Shown here in pieces: positions 1 to 5,353 of a stretch of 9,700 nucleotides of DNA. A program made the position numbers and the translations under genes. Within the stretch, counting starts at the first letter, position 1, and each line of letters begins with the position of its first letter. The DNA comes from Pseudolysinimonas_A sp044239695 (GTDB taxonomy: Bacteria > Actinomycetota > Actinomycetes > Actinomycetales > Microbacteriaceae). Location: assembly GCF_044239695.1 (NCBI RefSeq), contig NZ_JBIIAW010000104.1:1-9700 (forward strand), in the 5' to 3' direction. The notes beneath the pieces are model-generated. The model did no database searches and was not told where the DNA came from. It was given only the letters and a program-made list of their open reading frames with translations.

Positions 1-294
1 CAGGATGCCGTTCTCGTCGTCGTCGCCCCAGGTGGCCTTCTCCTGGATGACCGGCACGATGCCGAGCGCGAGCGGAACCTCGTGGTTCGCCCACGCGACG
101 GTCGCGACACGCAGCGGCTGCTCGGTGATCCTGGTCTCGCCGTAGACGTGCTCGATCGTCACCGGGAACGCGCCCGCGTCGGCGCGGGGGATGTCGACAC
201 CGCCCGCGGAGAGGGTGGCGTCGGTCGCGCAGGACGAGAGAGCGAGGGCCGCCGTTGCGGCGACGGCGAGGCTGAGCAGGCGCAGGTGTCTCAA
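1..294 (-). CDS. Iron-siderophore ABC transporter substrate-binding lipoprotein (5' part, runs off the window)
   Basis: This gene encodes the extracytoplasmic receptor of a ferric-siderophore ABC importer, tethered to the membrane by lipid. Ninety-eight codons are visible and the frame stays open to base 1. A TTG start at 294 is chosen because AAGGA lies at a good distance upstream and the signal peptide begins there. The signal peptide has basic residues (R2, R5), a hydrophobic Leu/Ala core and a lipobox L-S-S-C with the lipidated Cys at about residue 22. After it comes a segment of the type VTIEHVYGETRITEQPLRV, then VAWANHEVPLALGIVPV, a layout typical of FecB/FepB-like (periplasmic-binding-protein class III) siderophore receptors. 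The catalytically neutral ligand-binding lobes lie mostly outside the window. An iron box sits about 50 bases upstream, which independently supports an iron-uptake role. The permease and ATPase genes would be expected to the left. The ligand cannot be named. Confidence 0.82.
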   Translation of the reverse strand, partial: MRHLRLLSLAVAATAALALSSCATDATLSAGGVDIPRADAGAFPVTIEHVYGETRITEQPLRVATVAWANHEVPLALGIVPVIQEKATWGDDDENGIL

Positions 295-341
295 GGGATT
301 CCTTCCGGAGCTGTGCCCGAGTGGGCTAAGGGAGGCCTTAT

Positions 342-360
342 TTAGGCAAGCCTTAGCTTA
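342..360 (-). promoter_or_regulatory. DtxR/IdeR-type iron box upstream of the siderophore-binding lipoprotein gene
   Basis: The 19-mer TTAGGCAAGCCTTAGCTTA matches the actinobacterial iron-box consensus (TTAGGTTAGSCTAACCTAA) at about 14 of 19 positions, and its core TTAGGC-AA-GCCTTA is a near-perfect inverted repeat. A further GCCTTA half-site abuts it at 335-340, giving three alternating hexamers. It lies 48-66 bases upstream of the TTG start at 294. A possible -10 (TAAATA on the minus strand, 338-343) overlaps its edge, so Fe-loaded DtxR/IdeR would block transcription. The match and position are seen; repression by iron is inferred from the family. Confidence 0.8.
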
Positions 361-400
361 GACAGAAGGCACCCCGCGTTGTCCAGTCCAGCAGGCGACG

Positions 401-432
401 CGAATGGGCCGCCCCGAGGGGCGGCCCATTCG
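401..432 (-). terminator. Strong GC-rich hairpin, probable terminator of the PepSY gene
   Basis: A perfect 15-bp inverted repeat (CGAATGGGCCGCCCC at 401-415 and its complement at 418-432) has only GA between the arms, so the outermost loop pair probably opens to a 4-base loop. It begins 13 bases past the stop of the minus-strand PepSY gene and lies upstream of the iron-regulated promoter, so it would insulate the two units. There is no T-tract on either strand, as is common for hairpin terminators in high-GC actinobacteria. Confidence 0.75.
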
Positions 433-445
433 TCGAGACGCGAGG

Positions 446-946
446 TCAGTCGTCGTTGCGGTCGAGGTCGATGCGCAGCACCGACAGGTCGGCGGCGAGC
501 TCCACCTCGGCCTCGTCACCGTTGTCGAGGCGGATCTCGACCTCCCAGGCCTTGCCCGGGTCGTCGTCGCGCGTGAGCTCGGTGACGGTGCCCCCACCGA
601 CGGCGGCGAGGGCCGCAGCGCTCACCTCGGCGTACTCGGCATCGCTGATCGGGCCGTCGCTCGACGAACTCCAACTCGAACTCGGGCTCGGAGCCGTGCT
701 CGGCGCGCTCGAGGAATCGTCGTCCGAGTCGTCGTCGGAGGACGTCGTCGCCGGCCGGTCGGACGAGGTGATCACGATCGGGTCGTCGCTGGAGTCGCCG
801 ATCTCGTCGGCGATCGCGAATCCGCCGACGCCGAGCGCCAGCACGGCGACGGCGGAGCCGACGCCGATCAGGATGGGGCGCAGCACGCCGCGGCGCGGAG
901 CCGGCTCGGGCTGCGGGGTGGTGTCGAGGGGAGTGGTGTCGTTCAT
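446..946 (-). CDS. Membrane-anchored PepSY-domain protein linked to a two-component system
   Basis: This is a 166-residue protein with three parts. Residues 1-20 form a short cytoplasmic tail rich in Pro and Thr, ending in RR. Residues about 23-46 form one hydrophobic segment (VLRPILIGVGSAVAVLALGV), and residues about 50-98 a Ser/Asp-rich low-complexity linker. Residues about 99-160 resemble one PepSY domain: an alpha-helical start (DAEYAEVSAAALAAVGGGTV), then strands containing WEVEIRLDNGDEAEVELAADL. It should be anchored with the PepSY domain outside the membrane. PepSY domains are linked in the literature to extracytoplasmic peptidase inhibition or sensing, but the function here is not known. 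It lies 56 bases after the sensor kinase gene, on the same strand, and has its own TTCAG-repeat upstream region. A weak SD (GAGAG) precedes the ATG. The linker DNA is rich in TCG/TCC serine codons and therefore low in complexity. Confidence 0.85.
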   Translation of the reverse strand: MNDTTPLDTTPQPEPAPRRGVLRPILIGVGSAVAVLALGVGGFAIADEIGDSSDDPIVITSSDRPATTSSDDDSDDDSSSAPSTAPSPSSSWSSSSDGPISDAEYAEVSAAALAAVGGGTVTELTRDDDPGKAWEVEIRLDNGDEAEVELAADLSVLRIDLDRNDD

Positions 947-963
947 GGGGCTACTCTCGCGAT

Positions 964-1007
964 CGGCTGCTGAAGCGGGCCTGAAGCATCCTGAAGTTTC
1001 GTTCAGG
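964..1007 (-). promoter_or_regulatory. Predicted response-regulator operator: three TTCAG direct repeats upstream of the PepSY gene
   Basis: CTGAAG occurs at 970-975, 981-986 and 991-996 (CTTCAG on the minus strand), with 11- and 10-base periods. This is the one-helical-turn spacing bound head-to-tail by OmpR/PhoB-family regulators. A fourth copy in the opposite orientation (TTCAGG, 1002-1007) makes an inverted repeat, CCTGAA-N6-TTCAGG, with the third and overlaps the stop codon of the kinase gene. The nearest repeat begins 24 bases from the PepSY start codon, the same distance as at the regulator gene. The repeats are seen; binding by the neighbouring regulator is inferred. Confidence 0.6.
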
Positions 1008-2319
1008 ATGCCGCGGGCAAGGTGACGACGAACCGCGCGCCACCGAGGGGTGAGCCCTCGACCCGCACCGAGCCGCCGTGGGCTCGGGCGATCTCGGCGA
1101 CGATCGCGAGGCCCAGACCGCTGCCGCCGGCATCCCGGGCGCGGCCCTCGTCGAGGCGCACGAAGCGCTCGAACACCTGCGCCCGGGCAGCTTCGGGGAT
1201 GCCGGGGCCGTCGTCGTCGACGATGAGGTCGATGCGGCCGTCGCGCGAGACGAGCCCGATCGCGAGGTGCCCGTTCGAATGCCGGGTGGCGTTGTCGGTG
1301 AGGTTCCGCAGCAGACGTGCCAGCATCCGCTCGTCGCCATCGACCCGCGCGGCGGTGACGGCGGAGGTGTCGACGGTCGCGGCCCCGGCGTCGCGCACGC
1401 GGCGGGCATCGGCGAGCACGATGTCGTCGAGGTCGACGGGGCGGCGCACGAGGGCGAGGCCCCCTTCGTCGAGCCGGGTCAGCAGCAGGAGCTGTTCGAC
1501 GAGGTCCTGGAGCCGGGCCCCCTCGGCGAGCACGACCTCGGCGAGTTCGCCGTCCCCGAGCCGGTCGGGATGCGCGCGGGCGACCTCGGCGTGCTGCCGG
1601 ATCGACGCGAGCGGCGACCGGAGTTCGTGCGAGGCGTCCGAGACGAAGCGTCGCTGGGCGCGGGCGGCGCCGTCGAGACGCGCGAGCATCCGGTTCATCG
1701 TGCGGGCGAGCCGGGCCAGCTCGTCGTCGCTGCCCGGCTCGGCGACGCGGCGGTCGAGCTCGGCCGGGCCGATGGCATCCACCTGGCGGCGGATGGTCTC
1801 GACAGGACGCAGCGCACGGCCGACGATCAGCCAGGTCAGGAGGGCGATCACCACGAGCAGCACCGGGACTGCGACGAGCAGCAGCCCCGACACCGTCGCC
1901 GCCGCACGCAGGGCGTCGTCGACGGGGAGCGCGACGCGGAGGTCGTAGTCGGTGCCGTCGATCTCGACCCGCGAACTGACCAGCACGTGGTCGTCGCCGT
2001 CGACGAGCGCGCGCGTCGGCGCGTCGACGTGGGGGAGGGTGAGGGCGTCGGCATCCTCGGAGCTCGCGACGAACGCGCCATCGGCGGTGTACAGCTGCTG
2101 CAGCGCGTCCTGCACCTCGGGGAGCAGCGTCGCGCCCGAGGCTCCGAGGAGGGAGGCGGTCGCCTCGGCATCCCGTTCGGCGGTCTCGGCGACGCCGGCG
2201 ACGAGGGCGTCCTCGACGAGCCGGATGAACAGCACCGAGCCGGCCGTCAGCGCGAGGCCGACCACCACGGTCGCGGCCAGCGTCGTGCGCAGCCGCACCG
2301 ACAGCCCGCGTCTAGCCAC
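1003..2319 (-). CDS. Sensor histidine kinase (HAMP-HisKA-HATPase_c)
   Basis: This 438-residue membrane sensor kinase would autophosphorylate and pass phosphate to the response regulator encoded just upstream. It has TM1 at about 12-34, an extracellular loop of about 110 residues with no recognisable named sensor fold, and TM2 at about 143-167. A HAMP linker follows at about 168-220. The dimerisation/phosphoacceptor motif SDASHELRSPLASI contains His231. The ATP-binding domain has an N-box (NLTDNATRHS, 339-348), a G1 box (DDDGPGIP, 368-375), an F box (FERF, 383-386) and a G2 box (GGSGLGLAIV, 398-407). All catalytic boxes look intact. The GTG start at 2319 overlaps the stop of the regulator gene by 8 bases (GTGGCTAG), which points to translational coupling. 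The stimulus is unknown; the downstream PepSY protein suggests an extracytoplasmic or envelope signal. Confidence 0.93.
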   Translation of the reverse strand: MARRGLSVRLRTTLAATVVVGLALTAGSVLFIRLVEDALVAGVAETAERDAEATASLLGASGATLLPEVQDALQQLYTADGAFVASSEDADALTLPHVDAPTRALVDGDDHVLVSSRVEIDGTDYDLRVALPVDDALRAAATVSGLLLVAVPVLLVVIALLTWLIVGRALRPVETIRRQVDAIGPAELDRRVAEPGSDDELARLARTMNRMLARLDGAARAQRRFVSDASHELRSPLASIRQHAEVARAHPDRLGDGELAEVVLAEGARLQDLVEQLLLLTRLDEGGLALVRRPVDLDDIVLADARRVRDAGAATVDTSAVTAARVDGDERMLARLLRNLTDNATRHSNGHLAIGLVSRDGRIDLIVDDDGPGIPEAARAQVFERFVRLDEGRARDAGGSGLGLAIVAEIARAHGGSVRVEGSPLGGARFVVTLPAAS

Positions 2320-2989
2320 CCTGGGCGTCCAGCCGGTAGCCGGCGCCGCGCACCGTCGCGATCGCCTCGCGCCCGAACGGGCGGTCGAGCTTGTTGCGCA
2401 GGTGCCGGATGTACACCTCGACGATGTTCGGGTCGCCGTCGAAATCGAAGTCCCAGACGTTGCCGAGGATCTCGGACTTCGACACCGCCTCGCCCTTGCG
2501 CCGCACGAGGTATTCCAGCACGGCGAACTCGCGGCTCGTCAGCGCGACCTCCGTATCGCCGCGGTGCACCTTGCGGGAGGCCGGGTCGACCCGCAGATCC
2601 CCGGCTTCGAGCACGACGGGCCGGTCGCGCGACCCGCGCCGCACGAGCGACCGGAGCCGGGCGAGCAGCACCTCGAACGAGAACGGCTTCGTCAGGTAGT
2701 CGTCGGCGCCGGTGTCGAGGGCTTCGATCTGGTCCCAGTCGCCGTCCTTCGCGGTGAGCATGAGGATCGGGGTCCAGTCGCCCTCGTCGCGCAGGGTGCG
2801 GCAGAGCGCGTACCCGCTCATCCCGGGCATCATGATGTCGAGCACGAGCACGTCGTAGGTGTTCTCGCGCGCGAACCACAGGCCGTCGGTACCGGTATGC
2901 GCGACATCCACCGCGATGCCCTCGGCCTCGAGCCCGCGTCGCAGTGCCGCCGCGAGCCGCTGCTCGTCGTCGACCACCAGCACGCGCAT
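2312..2989 (-). CDS. OmpR/PhoB-family response regulator
   Basis: This is a 225-residue DNA-binding response regulator, the partner of the overlapping kinase gene. The receiver domain (about 1-115) has the acidic pair D7/D8, phosphoacceptor D51 in VLVLDIMMPG, T79 in MLTA and K101 in YLTKPFS, so it should be phosphorylatable. The winged-helix output domain (about 125-222) has the usual signature: VALTSREFAVLEYLVRRKGEAVSKSEIL, then the recognition-helix region NIVEVYIRHLRNKLD and the wing GAGYRL. Length is normal for the family. The ATG at 2989 follows GGGAG at an acceptable distance. It is the first gene of a regulator-kinase-PepSY unit, with TTCAG direct repeats just upstream, which suggests autoregulation. 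I cannot assign it to a named regulator such as MprA or MtrA with confidence. Confidence 0.93.
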   Translation of the reverse strand: MRVLVVDDEQRLAAALRRGLEAEGIAVDVAHTGTDGLWFARENTYDVLVLDIMMPGMSGYALCRTLRDEGDWTPILMLTAKDGDWDQIEALDTGADDYLTKPFSFEVLLARLRSLVRRGSRDRPVVLEAGDLRVDPASRKVHRGDTEVALTSREFAVLEYLVRRKGEAVSKSEILGNVWDFDFDGDPNIVEVYIRHLRNKLDRPFGREAIATVRGAGYRLDAQGG

Positions 2990-3008
2990 CCGCTCAGTCT
3001 CCCGGATG

Positions 3009-3030
3009 CGCGCTGAAGCCGCGCTGAACC
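3009..3030 (-). promoter_or_regulatory. Predicted autoregulatory operator of the response regulator gene
   Basis: The 9-mer CGCGCTGAA is repeated exactly at 3009-3017 and 3020-3028 with an 11-base period. On the minus strand this reads TTCAGCGCG-GC-TTCAGCGCG. Its TTCAG cores lie 24 and 35 bases from the regulator start codon, exactly as in the control region of the PepSY gene. Both regions also share GAGA(C/G)T six bases before the ATG, which could be an SD or a -10-like element of a leaderless transcript. Arrangement as one-turn direct repeats fits OmpR-family binding; the binding itself is inferred. Confidence 0.6.
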
Positions 3031-3053
3031 CCGGGTGTGAGGGCTGTTCGCAA

Positions 3054-4364
3054 CTACGCCGCCACGCGGGATGCCGTCGCCTCCCCGATCGCCTGGTCGA
3101 GGATGCTGAGGCCGAGCGAGAGCTCCTCCTCGGTGCTCGTCAGGGCGGGGGCGATGCGGAAGGTGCCGCCGGAGCCGGCGAGCTGCACGATGTTCATGTG
3201 CAGGCCGAGGTCGAGGCAGCGGCGGGTGATCGCGTGCCCGAGTTCGTCGGAGCTCTCCTTGGTGTCGCGGTCGAGCACGAGCTCGATCCCCTGGAGCAGA
3301 CCGCGGCCGCGCACGTCGCCGACGACGTGGTGCCGGCCCTGCAGCTCGAGCAACCCGGTGCGCAGGAACGCGCCCAGTTCGGTCGCCCGCACGTCGAGGT
3401 GGTCGCGCTGGAGGACATCCAGCACGGTGGTGCCGACGGCGGCGACGAGCGGATCGTTGACGTGGGTCGTGAAGAACAGGAACCCGCGGTCGTGCGCCTC
3501 CCGCTCGATCGCGGCGGAGGTGACGACGGCGGCGAGCGGCAGCCCGGCGCCGAGGGTCTTGGAGAGCGTGAGGATGTCGGGCACGAACCCCTCGCGTTCG
3601 AACGCGTACCAGTCGCCGGTGCGGCACAGCCCGGTCTGCGCCTCGTCGAGGATGAGCAGCATCCCGCGTTCCTCGCACTTGCGCTTGAGCGCGGCGAGGT
3701 AGCCCAGCGGCGGCTCGATGATGCCGCCGGAGCTGAGGATCGGCTCGACGATGCAGGCCGCGAGGGATCCGGTCGACTGCGCGTCGACGAGCGCGAAGGC
3801 GACGTCGAGCTGCTTCTGCCAGTCGAACACGCCGTCGGCGTCGACGAAGTCGGGCCGGTAGGAGTCGGGCGTCGGGATGACGAAGTTGCCCGGAGCGGTC
3901 GGGCCGTACCCCGTGCGGCCGGCGACGTAGGTGGCGGCGGCGGCCGCATGGGTCATCCCGTGCCAGGAGCGCGCGAACGACACGATCTCGTGCTTGCCGG
4001 TCACCAGCTTCGCGAGCCGGATGGCGGCCTCGTTCGACTCGGCGCCGGTCGTGAGCAGCAGCACCTTGTCGAGCGGGTCCGGCAGCGACTCCGCGAGGCG
4101 GCGCGACAGGTCGACGACGGGCCGCGACAGCATCCCGCTGTAGAGGTGGTCGAGGGTGGCGACCTGCCGCTGCACCGTCGCGACGATGTCGGGATGCGAG
4201 TGGCCGAGGATCGACGACATCTGCCCCGAGGTGAAGTCGAGGATCTTCTTCCCGCTCTCGGTGCAGACGAAGCTGCCTTCGGCGCGCTCGATGATCTCGG
4301 GCACGAAGGTCGCGCCGTAGCGCAGCAGGTGGGCGTCGGCGTCGGCCCAGAATTCGTCGGTCAT
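3054..4364 (-). CDS. dgdA: 2,2-dialkylglycine decarboxylase (pyridoxal phosphate, class III aminotransferase fold)
   Basis: This cytosolic PLP enzyme decarboxylates 2,2-dialkylglycines such as 2-aminoisobutyrate or isovaline to ketones, then transaminates pyruvate to alanine. From memory of the Burkholderia cepacia enzyme (433 residues), identity is high along the whole length, for example DFTSGQMS, SGMLSRPVVDL, TGAESNEAAIR, ILDEAQTG and LTLSKTLGAGLPLA. Counting from the longer start at 4403, the counterparts of the known active-site residues are Q61, W147, M150, S225, D253, Q256, Lys282 (Schiff base) and R416. The alkali-metal site residues S89, T313 and D317 are also kept. The ATG at 4364 gives 436 residues and lines up with the family N-terminus. 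Upstream GTG/ATG starts at 4403/4400 would add 13 or 12 residues lying almost on the transcription start, so the start is not certain. A general amino-acid:ketoacid aminotransferase role is less likely given the intact decarboxylase residues. Confidence 0.9.
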   Translation of the reverse strand: MTDEFWADADAHLLRYGATFVPEIIERAEGSFVCTESGKKILDFTSGQMSSILGHSHPDIVATVQRQVATLDHLYSGMLSRPVVDLSRRLAESLPDPLDKVLLLTTGAESNEAAIRLAKLVTGKHEIVSFARSWHGMTHAAAAATYVAGRTGYGPTAPGNFVIPTPDSYRPDFVDADGVFDWQKQLDVAFALVDAQSTGSLAACIVEPILSSGGIIEPPLGYLAALKRKCEERGMLLILDEAQTGLCRTGDWYAFEREGFVPDILTLSKTLGAGLPLAAVVTSAAIEREAHDRGFLFFTTHVNDPLVAAVGTTVLDVLQRDHLDVRATELGAFLRTGLLELQGRHHVVGDVRGRGLLQGIELVLDRDTKESSDELGHAITRRCLDLGLHMNIVQLAGSGGTFRIAPALTSTEEELSLGLSILDQAIGEATASRVAA

Positions 4365-4412
4365 CCCCTCACGGTAGAGGACCCGCTTGTGCGCGTCCAT
4401 CACGGGATGCCG

Positions 4413-4420
4413 ACTATACT
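4413..4420. promoter_or_regulatory. Overlapping divergent -10 boxes of dgdA and the LysR gene
   Basis: ACTATACT contains TATACT (4415-4420) reading rightward and, on the opposite strand, TATAGT (4413-4418) reading leftward. These are the only AT-rich hexamers in the gap between dgdA and the LysR gene. The rightward box would start RNA near 4427, about 21 bases before the LysR ATG. The leftward one would start near 4406, about 42 bases before the dgdA ATG at 4364. No good -35 is visible on either side, which fits promoters that need an activator. RNA polymerase could occupy only one at a time. Confidence 0.55.
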
Positions 4421-4447
4421 GTGCGGGTAAGCCGGACAGGAGACGAG

Positions 4448-5353
4448 ATGGCCCTCAACCTCTGGCGGCTCCGGCTGCTCGACGTCTTCGCCCGGGTCGG
4501 CACGGTGCGGGCGACGGCCGCCGAGCTCGTGATGAGCCCGTCCGCCGTCTCCCAGCAGCTGACCCTGCTCGAAGCGGAGACGGGCGCGGTGCTGTTCGAG
4601 CGCGCCGGGCGGCGGATGACGCTGACGGCGACCGGGGACCTCCTCGCCGAACGCGCGCGCGGCCTGCTCGATCAGGCGGATGCCGTCGACGCCGAACTCT
4701 CCGACCTCGCCTCCGGTCCGGTCGGCCGGGTGCGGGTCGGCGGATTCGCGAGCGCCATCTCGTCCACCTTGATCCCCGCCGTGCGCCGATTGGCGCACCT
4801 GAACCCGCACCTCGAGCTCGAGCTGCTCGAGATCGAGCCGCGGGAGGCGACGACCGCGCTGCTCCAGGGGCGGATCGATCTCGCCGTGACGGTCGACGAG
4901 GGCGACGGCACCCTGCTCGCGCCGACGATCGCGGTCGTGCCGCTCTCGACCGACCCGCTGCTCGCGGTGCTCCCGGTCGGGCACGAGCTGGCATCCCGCG
5001 CACGCGTGTCGCTGGCCGACCTCGCCGCCGAACCCTGGGCCCTCGACCACGAGGGCACCTACCTCGGCGAGCTCGTGCCGCGCGAGTGCCGGCTCGCCGG
5101 ATTCGAGCCGCGGGTCGTCGGCCGCTTCTCGAGCTACGGGGTGATGCTCGCCCACGTCGCGTCGGGGCGCTCGGTGGCCGTGCTGCCGGCGCTCGCCGTC
5201 GACGCGGCGCCCGACGTCGTGGCACGTCCCGTCGCCGGGCTCGCCGACCGGCGGATCGTCATCGCGATGCGCACGGGAGCCGCGCGGCGCGGCGCGATCA
5301 TCGCGGTGGTGGAAGCTCTTCGCGCGTCGACAGCTCCTCACGCGGCGGGCTGA
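4448..5353 (+). CDS. LysR-family transcriptional regulator, divergent from dgdA
   Basis: This is a 301-residue LysR-type regulator. Its N-terminal winged HTH (about 3-62) carries the standard pattern: LLDVFARVGTVRATAAELVMSPSAVSQQLTLLE, then FERAGRRMTLTATG. A linker helix follows (about 63-85), then a two-lobed effector domain (about 90-295) with VRVGGFASAISSTLIPAVRRL and the usual DLAVT and LPVGHEL segments. The ATG at 4448 is chosen because AGGAGA precedes it and the HTH starts immediately; a GTG at 4421 would fall on the predicted transcription start. It is divergent from the decarboxylase gene and shares an 80-base control region. Burkholderia cepacia has the same arrangement, where the LysR-type DgdR controls dgdA, so control of dgdA with a dialkylglycine-like effector is likely but inferred. 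Its last 56 bases overlap the converging EamA gene. Confidence 0.92.
   Translation: MALNLWRLRLLDVFARVGTVRATAAELVMSPSAVSQQLTLLEAETGAVLFERAGRRMTLTATGDLLAERARGLLDQADAVDAELSDLASGPVGRVRVGGFASAISSTLIPAVRRLAHLNPHLELELLEIEPREATTALLQGRIDLAVTVDEGDGTLLAPTIAVVPLSTDPLLAVLPVGHELASRARVSLADLAAEPWALDHEGTYLGELVPRECRLAGFEPRVVGRFSSYGVMLAHVASGRSVAVLPALAVDAAPDVVARPVAGLADRRIVIAMRTGAARRGAIIAVVEALRASTAPHAAG

Noticed and set aside
323..341. Second full iron box next to the first
   Set aside because: Only about 9 of 19 positions match the consensus; only the abutting half-site is credible.
404..973. Plus-strand open frames opposite the PepSY gene
   Set aside because: They are rich in Arg, Ser or Val-Glu repeats without recognisable motif and cross the terminator hairpin; the minus-strand reading has a TM segment and a PepSY-like domain.
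1078..2757. Long plus-strand open frame of 559 codons opposite the kinase and regulator genes
   Set aside because: It is antisense to two strongly supported genes, has low-complexity Arg/Gly/Asp composition and no domain. It is expected from GC-rich third positions.
2859..4430. Long plus-strand open frame of 523 codons opposite dgdA
   Set aside because: It mirrors a well-conserved enzyme, and its composition is typical of antisense frames in high-GC genomes.
4398..4447. Classical T-N11-A LysR binding site in the dgdA/LysR gap
   Set aside because: I looked for a dyad with this spacing and found no convincing one; only the short CATC-N4-GATG repeat, which is listed as a weak observation.
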